Positions 8,139 through 17,198 of a stretch of 64,000 bases of DNA are shown piece by piece. The notes beneath the pieces were generated by a model. It made no database searches and had not been told where the DNA came from. It saw nothing but the letters and a program-made list of their open reading frames with translations. The position numbers and the translations under genes are program-made. Source of the DNA: Bradyrhizobium quebecense (GTDB taxonomy: Bacteria; Pseudomonadota; Alphaproteobacteria; Rhizobiales; Xanthobacteraceae). Location of the stretch: contig NZ_CP088022.1 in the NCBI RefSeq assembly GCF_013373795.3, positions 558,001-622,000 of the forward strand, given 5' to 3'. Numbering within the stretch: position 1 is the stretch's first letter; each line of letters begins with the position of its first letter.

Positions 8139-9299
8139 CTAGTTCACCGGCTTGAAGCTGAGCGTCGCCGTATCGGCCTGCATGATCTGCAGCTTCTGGT
8201 TGGAGAAGCGGACGCCGGGGCCGAAGCCGATCGGCGCCATCACGCCCGTCTCGACATTTTTGGTCTTCTCCAGCTCCGCGATGGTGCAAGCCCACGTCGG
8301 TTGCTTGCCGCAGCGCTCGATCGCTGCGATCAGGACCTTCGCGGCGGCATAGCCAGTCATGGTGTAGCGGTTGATGCCCTTGAACTCGGCCTCCGACACC
8401 AGCGGTTTGGCCTTCTCCAGAAATGCCTTGCCGGCTGCGCCCGCGAACGGTTCGACATAGTCGACCGCATAGATGCCGTCGCCGGCCGGGCCCATCAGCT
8501 TCAGCACCGGTTCGATGCGGCCGGGCCAGAAAATGCCGGTCACCGGCTTGATGCTGAGCTTCTCGAGCTCCTTCATCATCGCGATGTTCTCGCCGATGAT
8601 GCCGCCGGCCAGGAACACCTCGGCGCCGGAATCCTTCAGCTGCAGCATGTCGGACGAGAAGTCCTGCTGGCCCTTCTTGTAGTTGCCGCTGTAGACGACG
8701 TTCAGCTTCTTGGCCTTGACGACGGTATCGAAGCCGTCGCGCACGGTGATGCCGTAATCGTCGTCCTGGGTGATCAGGCCCCATTTCTTGCCGGGATTCT
8801 TGTCGGCGAGGAAATTGACGAGGTGGATGATGCCTTCCTCGTAGGATTGGCCGACCACGAACACGTTCTTGCGCGGCGGCTCCCACAGGAATTTCACCGG
8901 CGCGACGTCGATCACGGTCGGGATGCCGGATTTCTCCAGCACCGGCATCACAGCGATCGACTGGCCCGAGCCGGAGATGCCGATCATCGCGAACACTTTG
9001 TCGACGTCGATCACCTTCTTGACGCCCTGGATGGTTCGCGCGGTGACATAACCGTCGTCCTCCAGCACGTATTTGATCTTGCGGCCGTTGATGCCGCCGG
9101 CGGCATTGGCCTCGGCGATTGCGATCTTGTGGCCGATCGAGGCCGCGACGCCGAGCAGCGCCGGCGGGCCGGTCAGGGGTTCGACGTCGCCGATCAGGAT
9201 CTCGGTGTCGGTGATGCCGGGGTCGGCGGCGGCAACGGGACCGATGCCAAGGCAGGCCGTGGAAAGCAGCAGCGAAGCCGCCGCCAGATGTCTGATCAT
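8139..9299 (-). CDS. Branched-chain-amino-acid-type ABC transporter substrate-binding protein
   Basis: A 386-residue periplasmic binding protein of the LivK/type I fold. Residues 1-24 form a signal peptide ending AAA. The mature part starts with the characteristic DTEILIGDVEPLTGP and has the GVKKVIDVDKVFAMIGISGSG ligand-cleft region. It follows the livM-like gene and has a GGAGGAG ribosome site. Relatives linked with acyl-CoA ligases often bind aromatic or alicyclic acids rather than amino acids, and the neighbourhood supports that. The actual ligand is unknown. Confidence 0.88.
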   Translation of the reverse strand: MIRHLAAASLLLSTACLGIGPVAAADPGITDTEILIGDVEPLTGPPALLGVAASIGHKIAIAEANAAGGINGRKIKYVLEDDGYVTARTIQGVKKVIDVDKVFAMIGISGSGQSIAVMPVLEKSGIPTVIDVAPVKFLWEPPRKNVFVVGQSYEEGIIHLVNFLADKNPGKKWGLITQDDDYGITVRDGFDTVVKAKKLNVVYSGNYKKGQQDFSSDMLQLKDSGAEVFLAGGIIGENIAMMKELEKLSIKPVTGIFWPGRIEPVLKLMGPAGDGIYAVDYVEPFAGAAGKAFLEKAKPLVSEAEFKGINRYTMTGYAAAKVLIAAIERCGKQPTWACTIAELEKTKNVETGVMAPIGFGPGVRFSNQKLQIMQADTATLSFKPVN

Positions 9300-9335
9300 T
9301 GTCTCCTCCTCATGGTGCTGTGTCTCTTTTATTGG

Positions 9336-10381
9336 TTAGTAGCGCAGCGGCCAGTGCACCCAGGTCCGCTTGATGTCGTGCCAGGCGCCGACCAGCCCGC
9401 GGGGCTGGAAGCGCAGGAACAGGATGATGACGAGGCCGTAGAGCATGCTCTTCAGCTCCTGCGCGCCGGTCGTGAAGGTCGCGTCCATCTGAGCGCTGAA
9501 CAGGCTGAAGACGAGCCTTGTCGCTTCCGGCAGCAGCACGATCAGGACGGTGCCGAGCACGGCGCCGAGCGCCGAACCGAGCCCGCCGACGATGAGGATC
9601 GCCAGCGCCTCGATCGAGAGCAGGAACGGAAAGCCCTCGACGCTGACAAGGAGAGGTAGATGCCGTAGAGCGCGCCGGCGATTCCGATGATGAAGGCCGA
9701 TGTGACGAAGGCGAACAGCTTGTAGGCGTGCAGGTTGATCCCCATGACGCGGGCCGCGGTGTCGTTGTCCCTGATCGCGACGAAGGCACGGCCGATCCGG
9801 CTGCGGCGGATGTTGAGGGTGGCGAATAGCGTCGAGGCTGCGAAGGCGAGGCAGAGATAGGTGAAGGCGGCGTCGCTGTCGAAGCTGATGCCGAAGATCT
9901 CCGGCCGCTGCACCTGGATGCCGCGCGCGCCGTTGGTGAGCCAGCGCATCTCCAGAATCACGGTGTTGATGATGAAGGAGAAGGCGAGTGTGGTGATGGC
10001 GAGATAGAGCCCCTTCAGCCGCAGCGACGGCGCGCCGACGATCAGGCTTGCCAGCGCCGGCACCACGCCGGCGCCGAAGAAGCCGACCAGCGGCGGCATG
10101 TGGTACTTCGAGACCAGCACCGCGTAGGCATAGGCGCCGGTGACGAGGAAGCCGACATGGCCGAGCGAGATCAAGCCGGTGTAGCCGGTCAGGATGTTGA
10201 GCCCGAGCGCGCCGGTCACCGTGATCAGGATGATCATCAGGAACGACAGCGCGTAGGAATTCAGCAGATAAGGTGCTGCAATCAGCGCCAGCAGCAGCAC
10301 GGCCGACCATAGCCACACCGGCGGTGAATCGATCAGCGCAACCAGTTCGCCATAGCTCTGCTTGTAATCACCGGTGCGCAT
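9336..10381 (-). pseudogene. livM-type ABC permease, interrupted by a -1 frameshift
   Basis: The N-terminal two-thirds, from ATG at 10381, is a typical LivM permease: several membrane spans, GLNILTGYTGLISLGHVGF, and the cytoplasmic RAFVAIRDNDTAARVMGIN loop. After IAGALYGIYLSL (near 9650) the frame turns into arginine/serine-rich nonsense and stops at 9542. The proper C-terminal spans (SIEALAILIVGGLGSALGAV onward) continue in the other frame to TAA at 9336. One base appears missing between about 9645 and 9658. It may be a real inactivating mutation or a sequencing/assembly error. The neighbouring transporter genes are intact, which favours error or very recent decay. Confidence 0.85.
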
Positions 10382-11253
10382 CAGACCCTCTCGATGTCGC
10401 GTTCGCCGAAGATGCCGAACGGGCGGATCATCAGCACGACGATGATCATGGCAAAGCCCGCCACCTCCTTCATGCCGGAGCCGAGATAGCCGCCGGCGAG
10501 GTTTTCGGTGATGCCGATCAGGAGGCCGCCGAGGCCGGAGCCGAGCACGGCGTCGAGCCCGCCCAGGATCGTGGCCGGAAACGCCTTCAGGCCGAGCTGG
10601 AACATCGCCGGCGACAGGTCGTAGGACAGCGCGAAGAACACGCCGCCGATGCCGGCGATCACCGACGACGCGGCCCAGGCCAGCGCATGGACCTTCGTGG
10701 CGCTGATGCCCATCAAGAGCGCGGTGCGATCGTCGGCCGCGACCGCGCGCATCGCGACGCCGACCTTGCTGTAGCGAAAGAACGCCCAGATCGCAGCGAG
10801 CAGCAAAAGCAGCGTGACGATGACGGCGATTTGCCCGGTGCGCACGCCGATGCCGCCGAGATGCACGATGCCGCGGCCCATGCCGACATCGAGGCCGTGC
10901 GGATAGGCGTCCCAGATGAAGTTGATGGCCGAGCGCAGGATCACCGCGAGCCCGATCGTGACCATCACGGTGGCGAACACCGGCTCGCCCAGCATCGGCC
11001 GCATCACCAGGCGCTCGATGATGAGGCCGAGCAGGATTGCGGCCAAGATCGCGCCCGCCGCGACGACGAACACATTGCCGCTGACCGTGGTCGAGATCGT
11101 CCAGGCGATATAGGCGGTGATCATGGTCATCTCGCCCTGCGCGAAATTGACCAGCCCGGTAGATTTGTAGATCACGGCAAAGCCCATCGCGATCAGGCCG
11201 TAGATCGCGCCGATCGCCAGCCCGGAGATCAGGAGCTGGATGAGATACTGCAT
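10381..11253 (-). CDS. livH-type ABC transporter permease
   Basis: This 290-residue membrane protein begins MQYLIQLLISGLAIGAIYGLIAMG, the usual LivH start. It contains about eight hydrophobic spans and the family loop RAVAADDRTALLMGIS, equivalent to the EAA contact with the ATPase. It pairs with the livM-like permease, with which it shares one base. The start ATG directly follows the TGA of the acyl-CoA ligase gene and has a GGAGGG ribosome site. Together with livF and livG it builds an importer of the HAAT family. Confidence 0.9.
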   Translation of the reverse strand: MQYLIQLLISGLAIGAIYGLIAMGFAVIYKSTGLVNFAQGEMTMITAYIAWTISTTVSGNVFVVAAGAILAAILLGLIIERLVMRPMLGEPVFATVMVTIGLAVILRSAINFIWDAYPHGLDVGMGRGIVHLGGIGVRTGQIAVIVTLLLLLAAIWAFFRYSKVGVAMRAVAADDRTALLMGISATKVHALAWAASSVIAGIGGVFFALSYDLSPAMFQLGLKAFPATILGGLDAVLGSGLGGLLIGITENLAGGYLGSGMKEVAGFAMIIVVLMIRPFGIFGERDIERV

Positions 11254-13188
11254 TCAGCCCTCCGACTGGTAGATGATGGCGAGCTCGCGCGCGAACTTCT
11301 TCTCGATCATGGCGCGGCGCACCTTCTGCGTGGCGGTGAGCTCGCCATCGTCGTGGTCGAGCTCTTTCTCGAGGATCGCGAAGCGGCGGATGTTCTCGAC
11401 CCGGGCGAAGCGCTTGTTGGTCTCGTTGACGATCCGCTCGACCAGCTCGTGCACTTCAGGCAGCTGCGACAGCGACTTGTAGTTGGTGTAGGCCAGCGCC
11501 CGATCGCGCGCCCAGCGCCCGACATTGTCGTAATCGACCTGGACAATCGCGCCGAGGTATTTTTTGGCCTCGCCGACCACGATCGCTTCCTTGATGAATT
11601 CGGAATCCTTCAGCGCGTTCTCGATTTCCGACGGGGCGATGTTCTTGCCGCCGGCGGTGATGATGATCGCCTTCTTGCGGTCGACCACGGCGATCTCGCC
11701 ATTGTCGAGCACGTCGATGATGTCACCGGTGCGCAGCCAGCCGCCTTGTTCGAGCGAAGCGGTGGAGGCCTTCTCGTCGAGGAAGTAGCCCTTGAAGACG
11801 CCGGGGTTGCGCAGCAGGATCTCGCCGTCGCTATCGAGTTTCCATTCGGTCTGCGGCAACGGCACGCCGCAGCCGCCGATCCGGTGATGGCTTTCGGTCT
11901 GGATGAAGGCGACGCCGCCGCTTTCGGTCAGCCCATAGCCCTGCGAAACCGGACGGCCGATGATGTCGAAGAAGCGCAGCGTCTCCGGCGAGATCGATGC
12001 GCCGGCGCAGAGCCGGTGCCGGCTGTAAGCGAAGCCGAGATGACGCTGCAAATTGCGGAACATCAGGAGGTAAAGCAGCCCGTAGGCGGCGTGATCGAGC
12101 CAGCCTTCCTTGCCGGTCTGCCGGCGGTCGGACAGCGTGCGGCCCCAGCCGAGGCAGGCCTTGGTGAAGCCCTGCCGCAGCCGGCCGCTCTCGCCGAGCC
12201 TGAACAGGAAGCCTTGCTGCAGCTTTTCGTAGATGCGCGGCACACCGACGAAGAAAGTTGGTGCAATCTCGCGGATGTTGATCGCGACGGTGTCGATCGA
12301 TTCTGCAAAGGACACGGTGCCGCCGAGCACCAAATGCGTCACCGTGCCGTAGCAGCGCTCGGCGACGTGGCACAGCGGCAGATAGCTCACCGCCTCGAAC
12401 CGCTTGTCGGCAATGCCGACGGTCTTGGCGTAGGCATAGGCGGCGTAGACGAGATTGCGGTGGGTCAGCATCGCGCCCTTGGGCGGGCCCGTTGTGCCCG
12501 AGGTGTAGACGAGGATACAGACATCGTCGGGTGCGCCCTGGCTGATCAGGCGGTCGAGGGTGGCGTTAGCCTCCGGGTTCGCGTCGGCGTAGGCCTTGCC
12601 GCGTTCGCAAAGCGCTGCGAACGACATCAGCTCGGACTGGCGGTAGTGCCGCAGGCCCTTCATGTCGATGCAGACGATGGCCTCCAGATCCGGCAGGCCG
12701 CCATTGCTGGCCATTGCGTCGAGCACTTTGTCGGTCTGCTCCTGATCGCCGGTGATGACGACCCGGGCGCCGGAATGCTTGACGATATATTGCAGCTCGA
12801 CCCAGGGATTGGTCGGATAGATGCCGACCGCGACCGCGCCGATCATCTGGGCGCCAAGATCGGCGTAAAACCATTCCGGCGTGTTTTCGCCGGCGATGGC
12901 AACGCGGTCGCCGGGCCTGATCCCGAGCGCGAGCAGGCCGAGCGCGACCGCGCGCGCGGTCTCGTAATAGTACCGCCAAGAATAGGGATTCCAGATGCCG
13001 TAGTCCTTCTCCCGCAGCGCCAATGCGTCGCCATGCATGACGGCGCGCTGCCGCAGCAATTGCGGGATGGTGATGGCGGCATCCGCAAGCGTCGCCTGCA
13101 GCGCGTCGGTGCCTGCCGCAGGCGCGCTGTGCGCGGCGCTGGCTTGCAGCGGCGGATGCGTGGTGCGCAGGCTGTCCATCGTCGACAT
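11254..13188 (-). CDS. Long-chain-type acyl-CoA synthetase (AMP-binding)
   Basis: A 644-residue adenylate-forming enzyme. The P-loop YTSGTTGPPKGAML, the QGYGLTESGG motif, the LRTGDIIDVLDNGE segment and ITAGGKNIAPSEIEN are in the expected order. Size and motifs match FadD15/bubblegum-type ligases that use long or bulky carboxylic acids. Being embedded between livG and livH, it most likely traps the imported acid as a CoA ester as it enters the cell. The ATG at 13188 overlaps the livG stop; an in-frame GTG three bases earlier is also possible. Confidence 0.88.
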   Translation of the reverse strand: MSTMDSLRTTHPPLQASAAHSAPAAGTDALQATLADAAITIPQLLRQRAVMHGDALALREKDYGIWNPYSWRYYYETARAVALGLLALGIRPGDRVAIAGENTPEWFYADLGAQMIGAVAVGIYPTNPWVELQYIVKHSGARVVITGDQEQTDKVLDAMASNGGLPDLEAIVCIDMKGLRHYRQSELMSFAALCERGKAYADANPEANATLDRLISQGAPDDVCILVYTSGTTGPPKGAMLTHRNLVYAAYAYAKTVGIADKRFEAVSYLPLCHVAERCYGTVTHLVLGGTVSFAESIDTVAINIREIAPTFFVGVPRIYEKLQQGFLFRLGESGRLRQGFTKACLGWGRTLSDRRQTGKEGWLDHAAYGLLYLLMFRNLQRHLGFAYSRHRLCAGASISPETLRFFDIIGRPVSQGYGLTESGGVAFIQTESHHRIGGCGVPLPQTEWKLDSDGEILLRNPGVFKGYFLDEKASTASLEQGGWLRTGDIIDVLDNGEIAVVDRKKAIIITAGGKNIAPSEIENALKDSEFIKEAIVVGEAKKYLGAIVQVDYDNVGRWARDRALAYTNYKSLSQLPEVHELVERIVNETNKRFARVENIRRFAILEKELDHDDGELTATQKVRRAMIEKKFARELAIIYQSEG

Positions 13189-13988
13189 CACGCGCCTGCC
13201 TTCATCGCTTCGGCGCGCTGGCCGCCGAGATAGGCCTCCGCGACGGCCGGATCGCGCCTGACCTCGTCGGGCGTGCCTTCGGCGATCTTACGGCCGAAAT
13301 TCAGCACATGGATACGGTCGGAGATGTCCATCACGATGCGCATCTCGTGCTCGATCATGACGACGGTGATGCCGAGGTCGTCGCGGATGTCGAGCACGAA
13401 GCGCGCGATGTCCTCGGTCTCCTCCTGATTCATGCCCGAAACCATCTCGTCGAGCAGCAGCAGTTTCGGCTCGCAGGCAAGAGCGCGCGCGAGCTCGACG
13501 CGCTTCTGCTGGCCGTAGGACAGCGTGCCGACCACGGCGTCCCTGATATGCTCGATCTCGAGGAACTCGATGATGTGCTCGACGCGCTGGCGGGCCGCGA
13601 TTTCTTCCTTACGGGTGCGGCCGAAGAACACAACGGCATCGAGTACGGTCGAGCGCAGATGGGTGTGGCGGCCGGTCAGGATGTTCTCGACCACGGTGCC
13701 GTGCTTGAACAGCGCCAGATTCTGGAAAGTGCGGCCGATGCCGACAGCGGCGAACTTCCACGGCGAAATGGTCGAAAGGTCGATGCCGTCGAAGGTGATC
13801 CGGCCGCCGCTCGGCCGCAGCACGCCCGAGATCATGTTGAACAGCGTGGTCTTGCCGGCGCCGTTCGGGCCAGTCACGCTGCAGATATCGCCCGCCGCGA
13901 CTTCAAGGCTGACATCGGCGACCGCCTGCAGGCCACCGAAGCGTTTTGAGAGGTTATCGATCGCAAGCAGCGCCGTCACGACAGCCAC
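13188..13988 (-). CDS. livG-type ABC transporter ATP-binding protein
   Basis: The 266-residue ATPase has Walker A GPNGAGKTTLFN, the signature LSYGQQKRVELARAL, Walker B LLLLDEMVSG and the switch histidine IEHEM. The long insert between Walker A and the signature is typical of LivG. The start is GTG at 13988, overlapping the 3' end of livF by 13 bases; a GTG nine bases later is an alternative. Note that the residue after Walker B is M rather than P and the next segment reads MNQEE, as is usual for LivG proteins. Confidence 0.9.
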   Translation of the reverse strand: MAVVTALLAIDNLSKRFGGLQAVADVSLEVAAGDICSVTGPNGAGKTTLFNMISGVLRPSGGRITFDGIDLSTISPWKFAAVGIGRTFQNLALFKHGTVVENILTGRHTHLRSTVLDAVVFFGRTRKEEIAARQRVEHIIEFLEIEHIRDAVVGTLSYGQQKRVELARALACEPKLLLLDEMVSGMNQEETEDIARFVLDIRDDLGITVVMIEHEMRIVMDISDRIHVLNFGRKIAEGTPDEVRRDPAVAEAYLGGQRAEAMKAGA

Positions 13989-14830
13989 CGCTTGCGGCGC
14001 TTGTAATGCTTGACGTCGCGCAGGCTCTTGCGGCCCGCGGAGGAGACGCCGAGGTAGAATTCCCGAACGTCCTCGTTGGCGGTGAGCTTCGCGGCCGTGC
14101 CGTCGAGCACGACGCGGCCGGTCTCCAGGATGTAGCCGTAATCGGCGATATCGAGCGCGCGCTGCGCGTTCTGCTCCACCAGCAGCACGGTCATCTTCAG
14201 CTCGTCGCGCAGGCGGACGATCACCTCATAGATGCGGTCGATGATCAGAGGCGCGAGGCCGAGCGACGGCTCATCGAGCGCCAGCAGCGCCGGATCGGTC
14301 ATCAGCGCGCGGCCGATCGCGAGCATTTGCTGCTCGCCGCCGGACATGTAGCCGGCGATCTGGTCGCGCCGCTCATAGAGTCGCGGAAACAGCGCAAACA
14401 CCTTGTCGCGGCGCTCGCGCGCCTCGGCGCCGGTCCTGGTGTAGCCGCCCATTTGCAAATTCTCGTCGATGGTCAGCGCCGCGAACACCCGGCGGCCCTC
14501 CGGCACCTGCACGATGCCGCGGCGCACCAGCTCGTCCGGCGCGAGGTGATGCACCTCGTCATTGCGGAAGCGGATGCTGCCGTTCTCGATCGCGCCTTCC
14601 TCGGTATAGAGGATGCCGGACATCGCCTTCAGCAGTGTCGACTTGCCGGCGCCGTTGGAGCCGAGCAGGGCGACGATGTTGCCTTCGGGCACCGCGATCG
14701 AGACATCGCGGATCGCCTCGATGGCGTTGTCGTAGACGATGCGGATGTTGCGGAATTCGAGCAGGCACTCCCGCGCCGGCGCGGCCTGGGGCGCTACCGG
14801 CGGCGTCGGATGCGGAATGGTCGTCGGCAT
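13976..14830 (-). CDS. livF-type ABC transporter ATP-binding protein
   Basis: A 284-residue ATPase with Walker [13 protein letters not shown], the signature MSGGEQQMLAIGRAL, Walker B LLALDEPSLGLAP and VEQNA. It has a proline-rich N-terminal extension of about 25 residues and a basic tail ending KHYKRRKRWLS, both unusual additions to the short LivF core. The ATG at 14830 is the first start after the FAD oxidoreductase stop. Much longer in-frame reading to 16093 is an artefact of high GC. It provides, with LivG, the ATPase pair of the importer. Confidence 0.9.
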   Translation of the reverse strand: MPTTIPHPTPPVAPQAAPARECLLEFRNIRIVYDNAIEAIRDVSIAVPEGNIVALLGSNGAGKSTLLKAMSGILYTEEGAIENGSIRFRNDEVHHLAPDELVRRGIVQVPEGRRVFAALTIDENLQMGGYTRTGAEARERRDKVFALFPRLYERRDQIAGYMSGGEQQMLAIGRALMTDPALLALDEPSLGLAPLIIDRIYEVIVRLRDELKMTVLLVEQNAQRALDIADYGYILETGRVVLDGTAAKLTANEDVREFYLGVSSAGRKSLRDVKHYKRRKRWLS

Positions 14831-14835
14831 CGCGT

Positions 14836-16146
14836 TTAGACCCGGCCGGCCGACCGGCGCGGTCGCGCGGCGAAGATCGCATCGGTCACGATCTTGGCGG
14901 TCTCGGCGCAAGCCTGGGTGCCGCCATTGCCATACTGCTTCACCGCGTCGCCAACGCACCACAGGCCTTCGATGCCGGTCTCGCGCGGCAGATCGTAACC
15001 AGCGCAGCTGCGTTGCGCCGGCCAGTCGTCGCGCATCACCCGGATCGAGAGGATTTTCGCCTGATCGAAATTGGCGAACTGCTCGCGGAGGTCCTCGAGC
15101 GCGAGCGCGACCTCGGCATCCGCGTCGAAATCGCCGAGCGCCGGCACCGGCACGGCGTAGGCGACGTAAAGATGCCAGCCCGGCAGAGCGAGTTCCGGGC
15201 AGGTGGCGGAGAGGTTCGCCATGTTGCAGAGCCGGCGCGTCTTGCCGAAGGTGACGATGCCGGGATGGTTGATCAGCGGCTCGCGGCTCGCGACATTGAT
15301 CACGATATTGGCGGCCGGGCGAAGGTCGTTCTTCACCTTGGCGATGTAATCCGCTGGAAAGACCTCGCTGCCGGCAAGCGCGACAGTGGCCTTCGGTCCC
15401 GCGTTGCTGATGACGAGATCGGTGTCGATCCGCACCCGCTCGCCATTCCTGAGAACGGTAACGCCTTCGACGCGGCCGTTGGCGGTGTGGATCGTGGTCG
15501 CCGGCGTGCCGAGCCAGATGTCGCCATTGCGCTTGATCGCGCCGCCGAGGCTGTTCCAGACGCCGATCGTGCCTTGCGGGCAGAAGCCGAACTTCTTGAA
15601 AGCGCCCTTGCTGGTGAAATAGGTGAGGAAGGCGCGGGCCGGCAGCTCGGCGGCGTTGCAGGCAAAGATCGCCGCGCAGAGGTTGCGGAACAGCGCGTGC
15701 ACTGTCGAGTTGCTGGTGTAGCCCTTCAGCCAGTCCTCGGTCGATTGCCGCCCGTCGGGCAGGTTGCCGGAGCGGGCGTCGGCGAATTTCTCCAGGATCC
15801 GCGAGGCCTGCTTGGTCAGTTGCCCGAGCAGCAGCGACCAGCCGCCGCGGCCGACATCGATCACCTTGCCGTCGATGAAGAATGAGCTCGCAGGCTCCGG
15901 CGCGCGGATATCGAGCGGCGCACCGACGGTGTGGAAGGTCTCCTCGAACACGCCGCCGAACTCGATCGCGATTGCGCCGATATTGACCTTGAAGCCGTCG
16001 ATCTCCTCGGTCGAGGCGCGCCCCCCGAGCCGGTCCTTGTCGTCGACGACGAGGGTATGAAGCCCGCCATGGGCGAGACGCGCCGCGGCGCACAGCCCGC
16101 CGGCGCCGGCTCCGATCACGACAGCATCGACCTTATGAGCATCCAC
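14836..16146 (-). CDS. FAD-dependent oxidoreductase (phytoene-desaturase/amine-oxidase superfamily)
   Basis: The 436-residue protein opens with a dinucleotide-binding fold, VVIGAGAGGLCAAARL (G12-G17), followed by DKDRLGGRAST, the family's GG-R-xx motif. It closes with GLWCVGDAVKQYGNGGTQACAE, the second FAD contact. The GTG at 16146 is chosen because a GGGAGG ribosome site precedes it by six bases; an upstream ATG at 16191 lacks one. It is the first gene of the minus-strand operon. The fold is shared by carotenoid desaturases and retinol-saturase-like enzymes, so it may dehydrogenate or isomerise an alicyclic or isoprenoid-like acid. That is inference. Confidence 0.85.
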   Translation of the reverse strand: MDAHKVDAVVIGAGAGGLCAAARLAHGGLHTLVVDDKDRLGGRASTEEIDGFKVNIGAIAIEFGGVFEETFHTVGAPLDIRAPEPASSFFIDGKVIDVGRGGWSLLLGQLTKQASRILEKFADARSGNLPDGRQSTEDWLKGYTSNSTVHALFRNLCAAIFACNAAELPARAFLTYFTSKGAFKKFGFCPQGTIGVWNSLGGAIKRNGDIWLGTPATTIHTANGRVEGVTVLRNGERVRIDTDLVISNAGPKATVALAGSEVFPADYIAKVKNDLRPAANIVINVASREPLINHPGIVTFGKTRRLCNMANLSATCPELALPGWHLYVAYAVPVPALGDFDADAEVALALEDLREQFANFDQAKILSIRVMRDDWPAQRSCAGYDLPRETGIEGLWCVGDAVKQYGNGGTQACAETAKIVTDAIFAARPRRSAGRV

Positions 16147-16220
16147 GCGCAGCCTCCCTCGATGCCGCCGGGTTGGCCCCGGCATGCGCAATCCACTTGC
16201 TTGATGATGGTCACGATAAT

Positions 16221-16239
16221 ATAATCCGACCGGTCGTTC
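16221..16239 (-). promoter_or_regulatory. Putative TetR operator/promoter element in front of the transporter operon
   Basis: Read on the minus strand this is GAACG-N6-CGGATTAT, the same element as at 1855-1873. Here the core contains the perfect 10-bp palindrome CGACCGGTCG at 16227-16236. It lies 74 bases before the FAD oxidoreductase start and about 160 bases before the divergent TetR gene, so it could control both. Confidence 0.5.
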
Positions 16240-16398
16240 AAATTATTTTTTGACACAGGTCAATGATCCCGCAGCGCCAGGGTTGATGAGTTCTGGTGGA
16301 CGGTGCCCGCAAAGGGGAGGAGAGCGCGACGGCTATAGTATAGAGAGACGGAAGCCGCCCGATTCCGGCGGCGTTAGCGGTGGACGAGAGAGACGGGT

Positions 16399-17034
16399 AT
16401 GGCGCGGACGCGCTCAGAAAACTACGACGAGATCCAGCGGGGCATTCTCACCACCGCCTGCGGCCTGTTCGCGCGCCAGGGCTACATGCGTGCCTCGATC
16501 GCGGACCTCGCGGACGCCTGCAAGCTGTCGCGCGGCGCGCTGTATCATTATTTCGACTCCAAGGAAGCGATCCTGTTCGCGATCCTCGATGCGCATATCC
16601 GCGAGATGATCGCGGACGTGGAGGTCGCGATGGCCGGCAAGGCGGCAACGCTGGAGCAGTTCCGTGCCGCGATCCAGGCCATCGTCGCACTGAATGCGCG
16701 CTCGAGCGACGAGCAGCGCGTCATCCTCAACGACCTCTCGTTCCTCGGTGAGACCGAGCAGGATGCGATCAAGGCGCTGGAGCGCCAGCTCGTCGACACG
16801 GTCTCGGAGCTTCTGGTCAAGCTCGACAAGGAAGGCAAGATCGTCAGGCGGACCAAGAAGATCTACAGCATGATGCTGTTCGGCATCCTGAACTTCAGCC
16901 ACACCTGGTACGACCCGAAGGGTGGCGTCGACCCCAGCGAGTTCGCCGACATGGTGGTGGACCTGTTCCTGTACGGCTTCACCATGCCGGTGCCGGTCAA
17001 GGACGCCGCGCGGCCGCTACGCCAGCGCGCGTAG
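16399..17034 (+). CDS. TetR/AcrR family transcriptional regulator
   Basis: A 211-residue regulator. The N-terminal helix-turn-helix is clear: GILTTACGLFARQGYMRASI, then LADACKLSRGALYHYFDSKEAIL with the YHYF recognition-helix end typical of TetR proteins. The C-terminal part is a helical ligand pocket with a TetR_C-like pattern seen in regulators of acyl-CoA pathways. It is divergent from the transporter operon, and two copies of a shared element lie before the island's operons. It is therefore the likely repressor of the 1.9-16.2 kb island, with a CoA ester or the free acid as plausible effector. Confidence 0.9.
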   Translation: MARTRSENYDEIQRGILTTACGLFARQGYMRASIADLADACKLSRGALYHYFDSKEAILFAILDAHIREMIADVEVAMAGKAATLEQFRAAIQAIVALNARSSDEQRVILNDLSFLGETEQDAIKALERQLVDTVSELLVKLDKEGKIVRRTKKIYSMMLFGILNFSHTWYDPKGGVDPSEFADMVVDLFLYGFTMPVPVKDAARPLRQRA

Positions 17035-17198
17035 GACCATCGCGGCGAGCGACGATCTTGATCACCTTGTCTGCACATGATCGTGAAGGCTGCGAGCGTC
17101 TCCCGCGCGTAACGCGCGCGCGGCGCGCCGCGTAGTTTGCCACGAACGCCGTAACCGCGGCTGATGGTGGCATCGCAGCGAGGGAAGAAACATCCCGC

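Noticed and set aside
9640-9660. Programmed -1 frameshifting in livM
   Set aside because: No X-XXY-YYZ slippery sequence or stable downstream structure was seen, and permeases of this family are not known to use recoding.
10273-13233. Very long plus-strand open frame opposite livH and the acyl-CoA ligase
   Set aside because: The composition is His/Arg/Asp-rich nonsense and the opposite strand encodes well-recognised proteins; it is a GC shadow.
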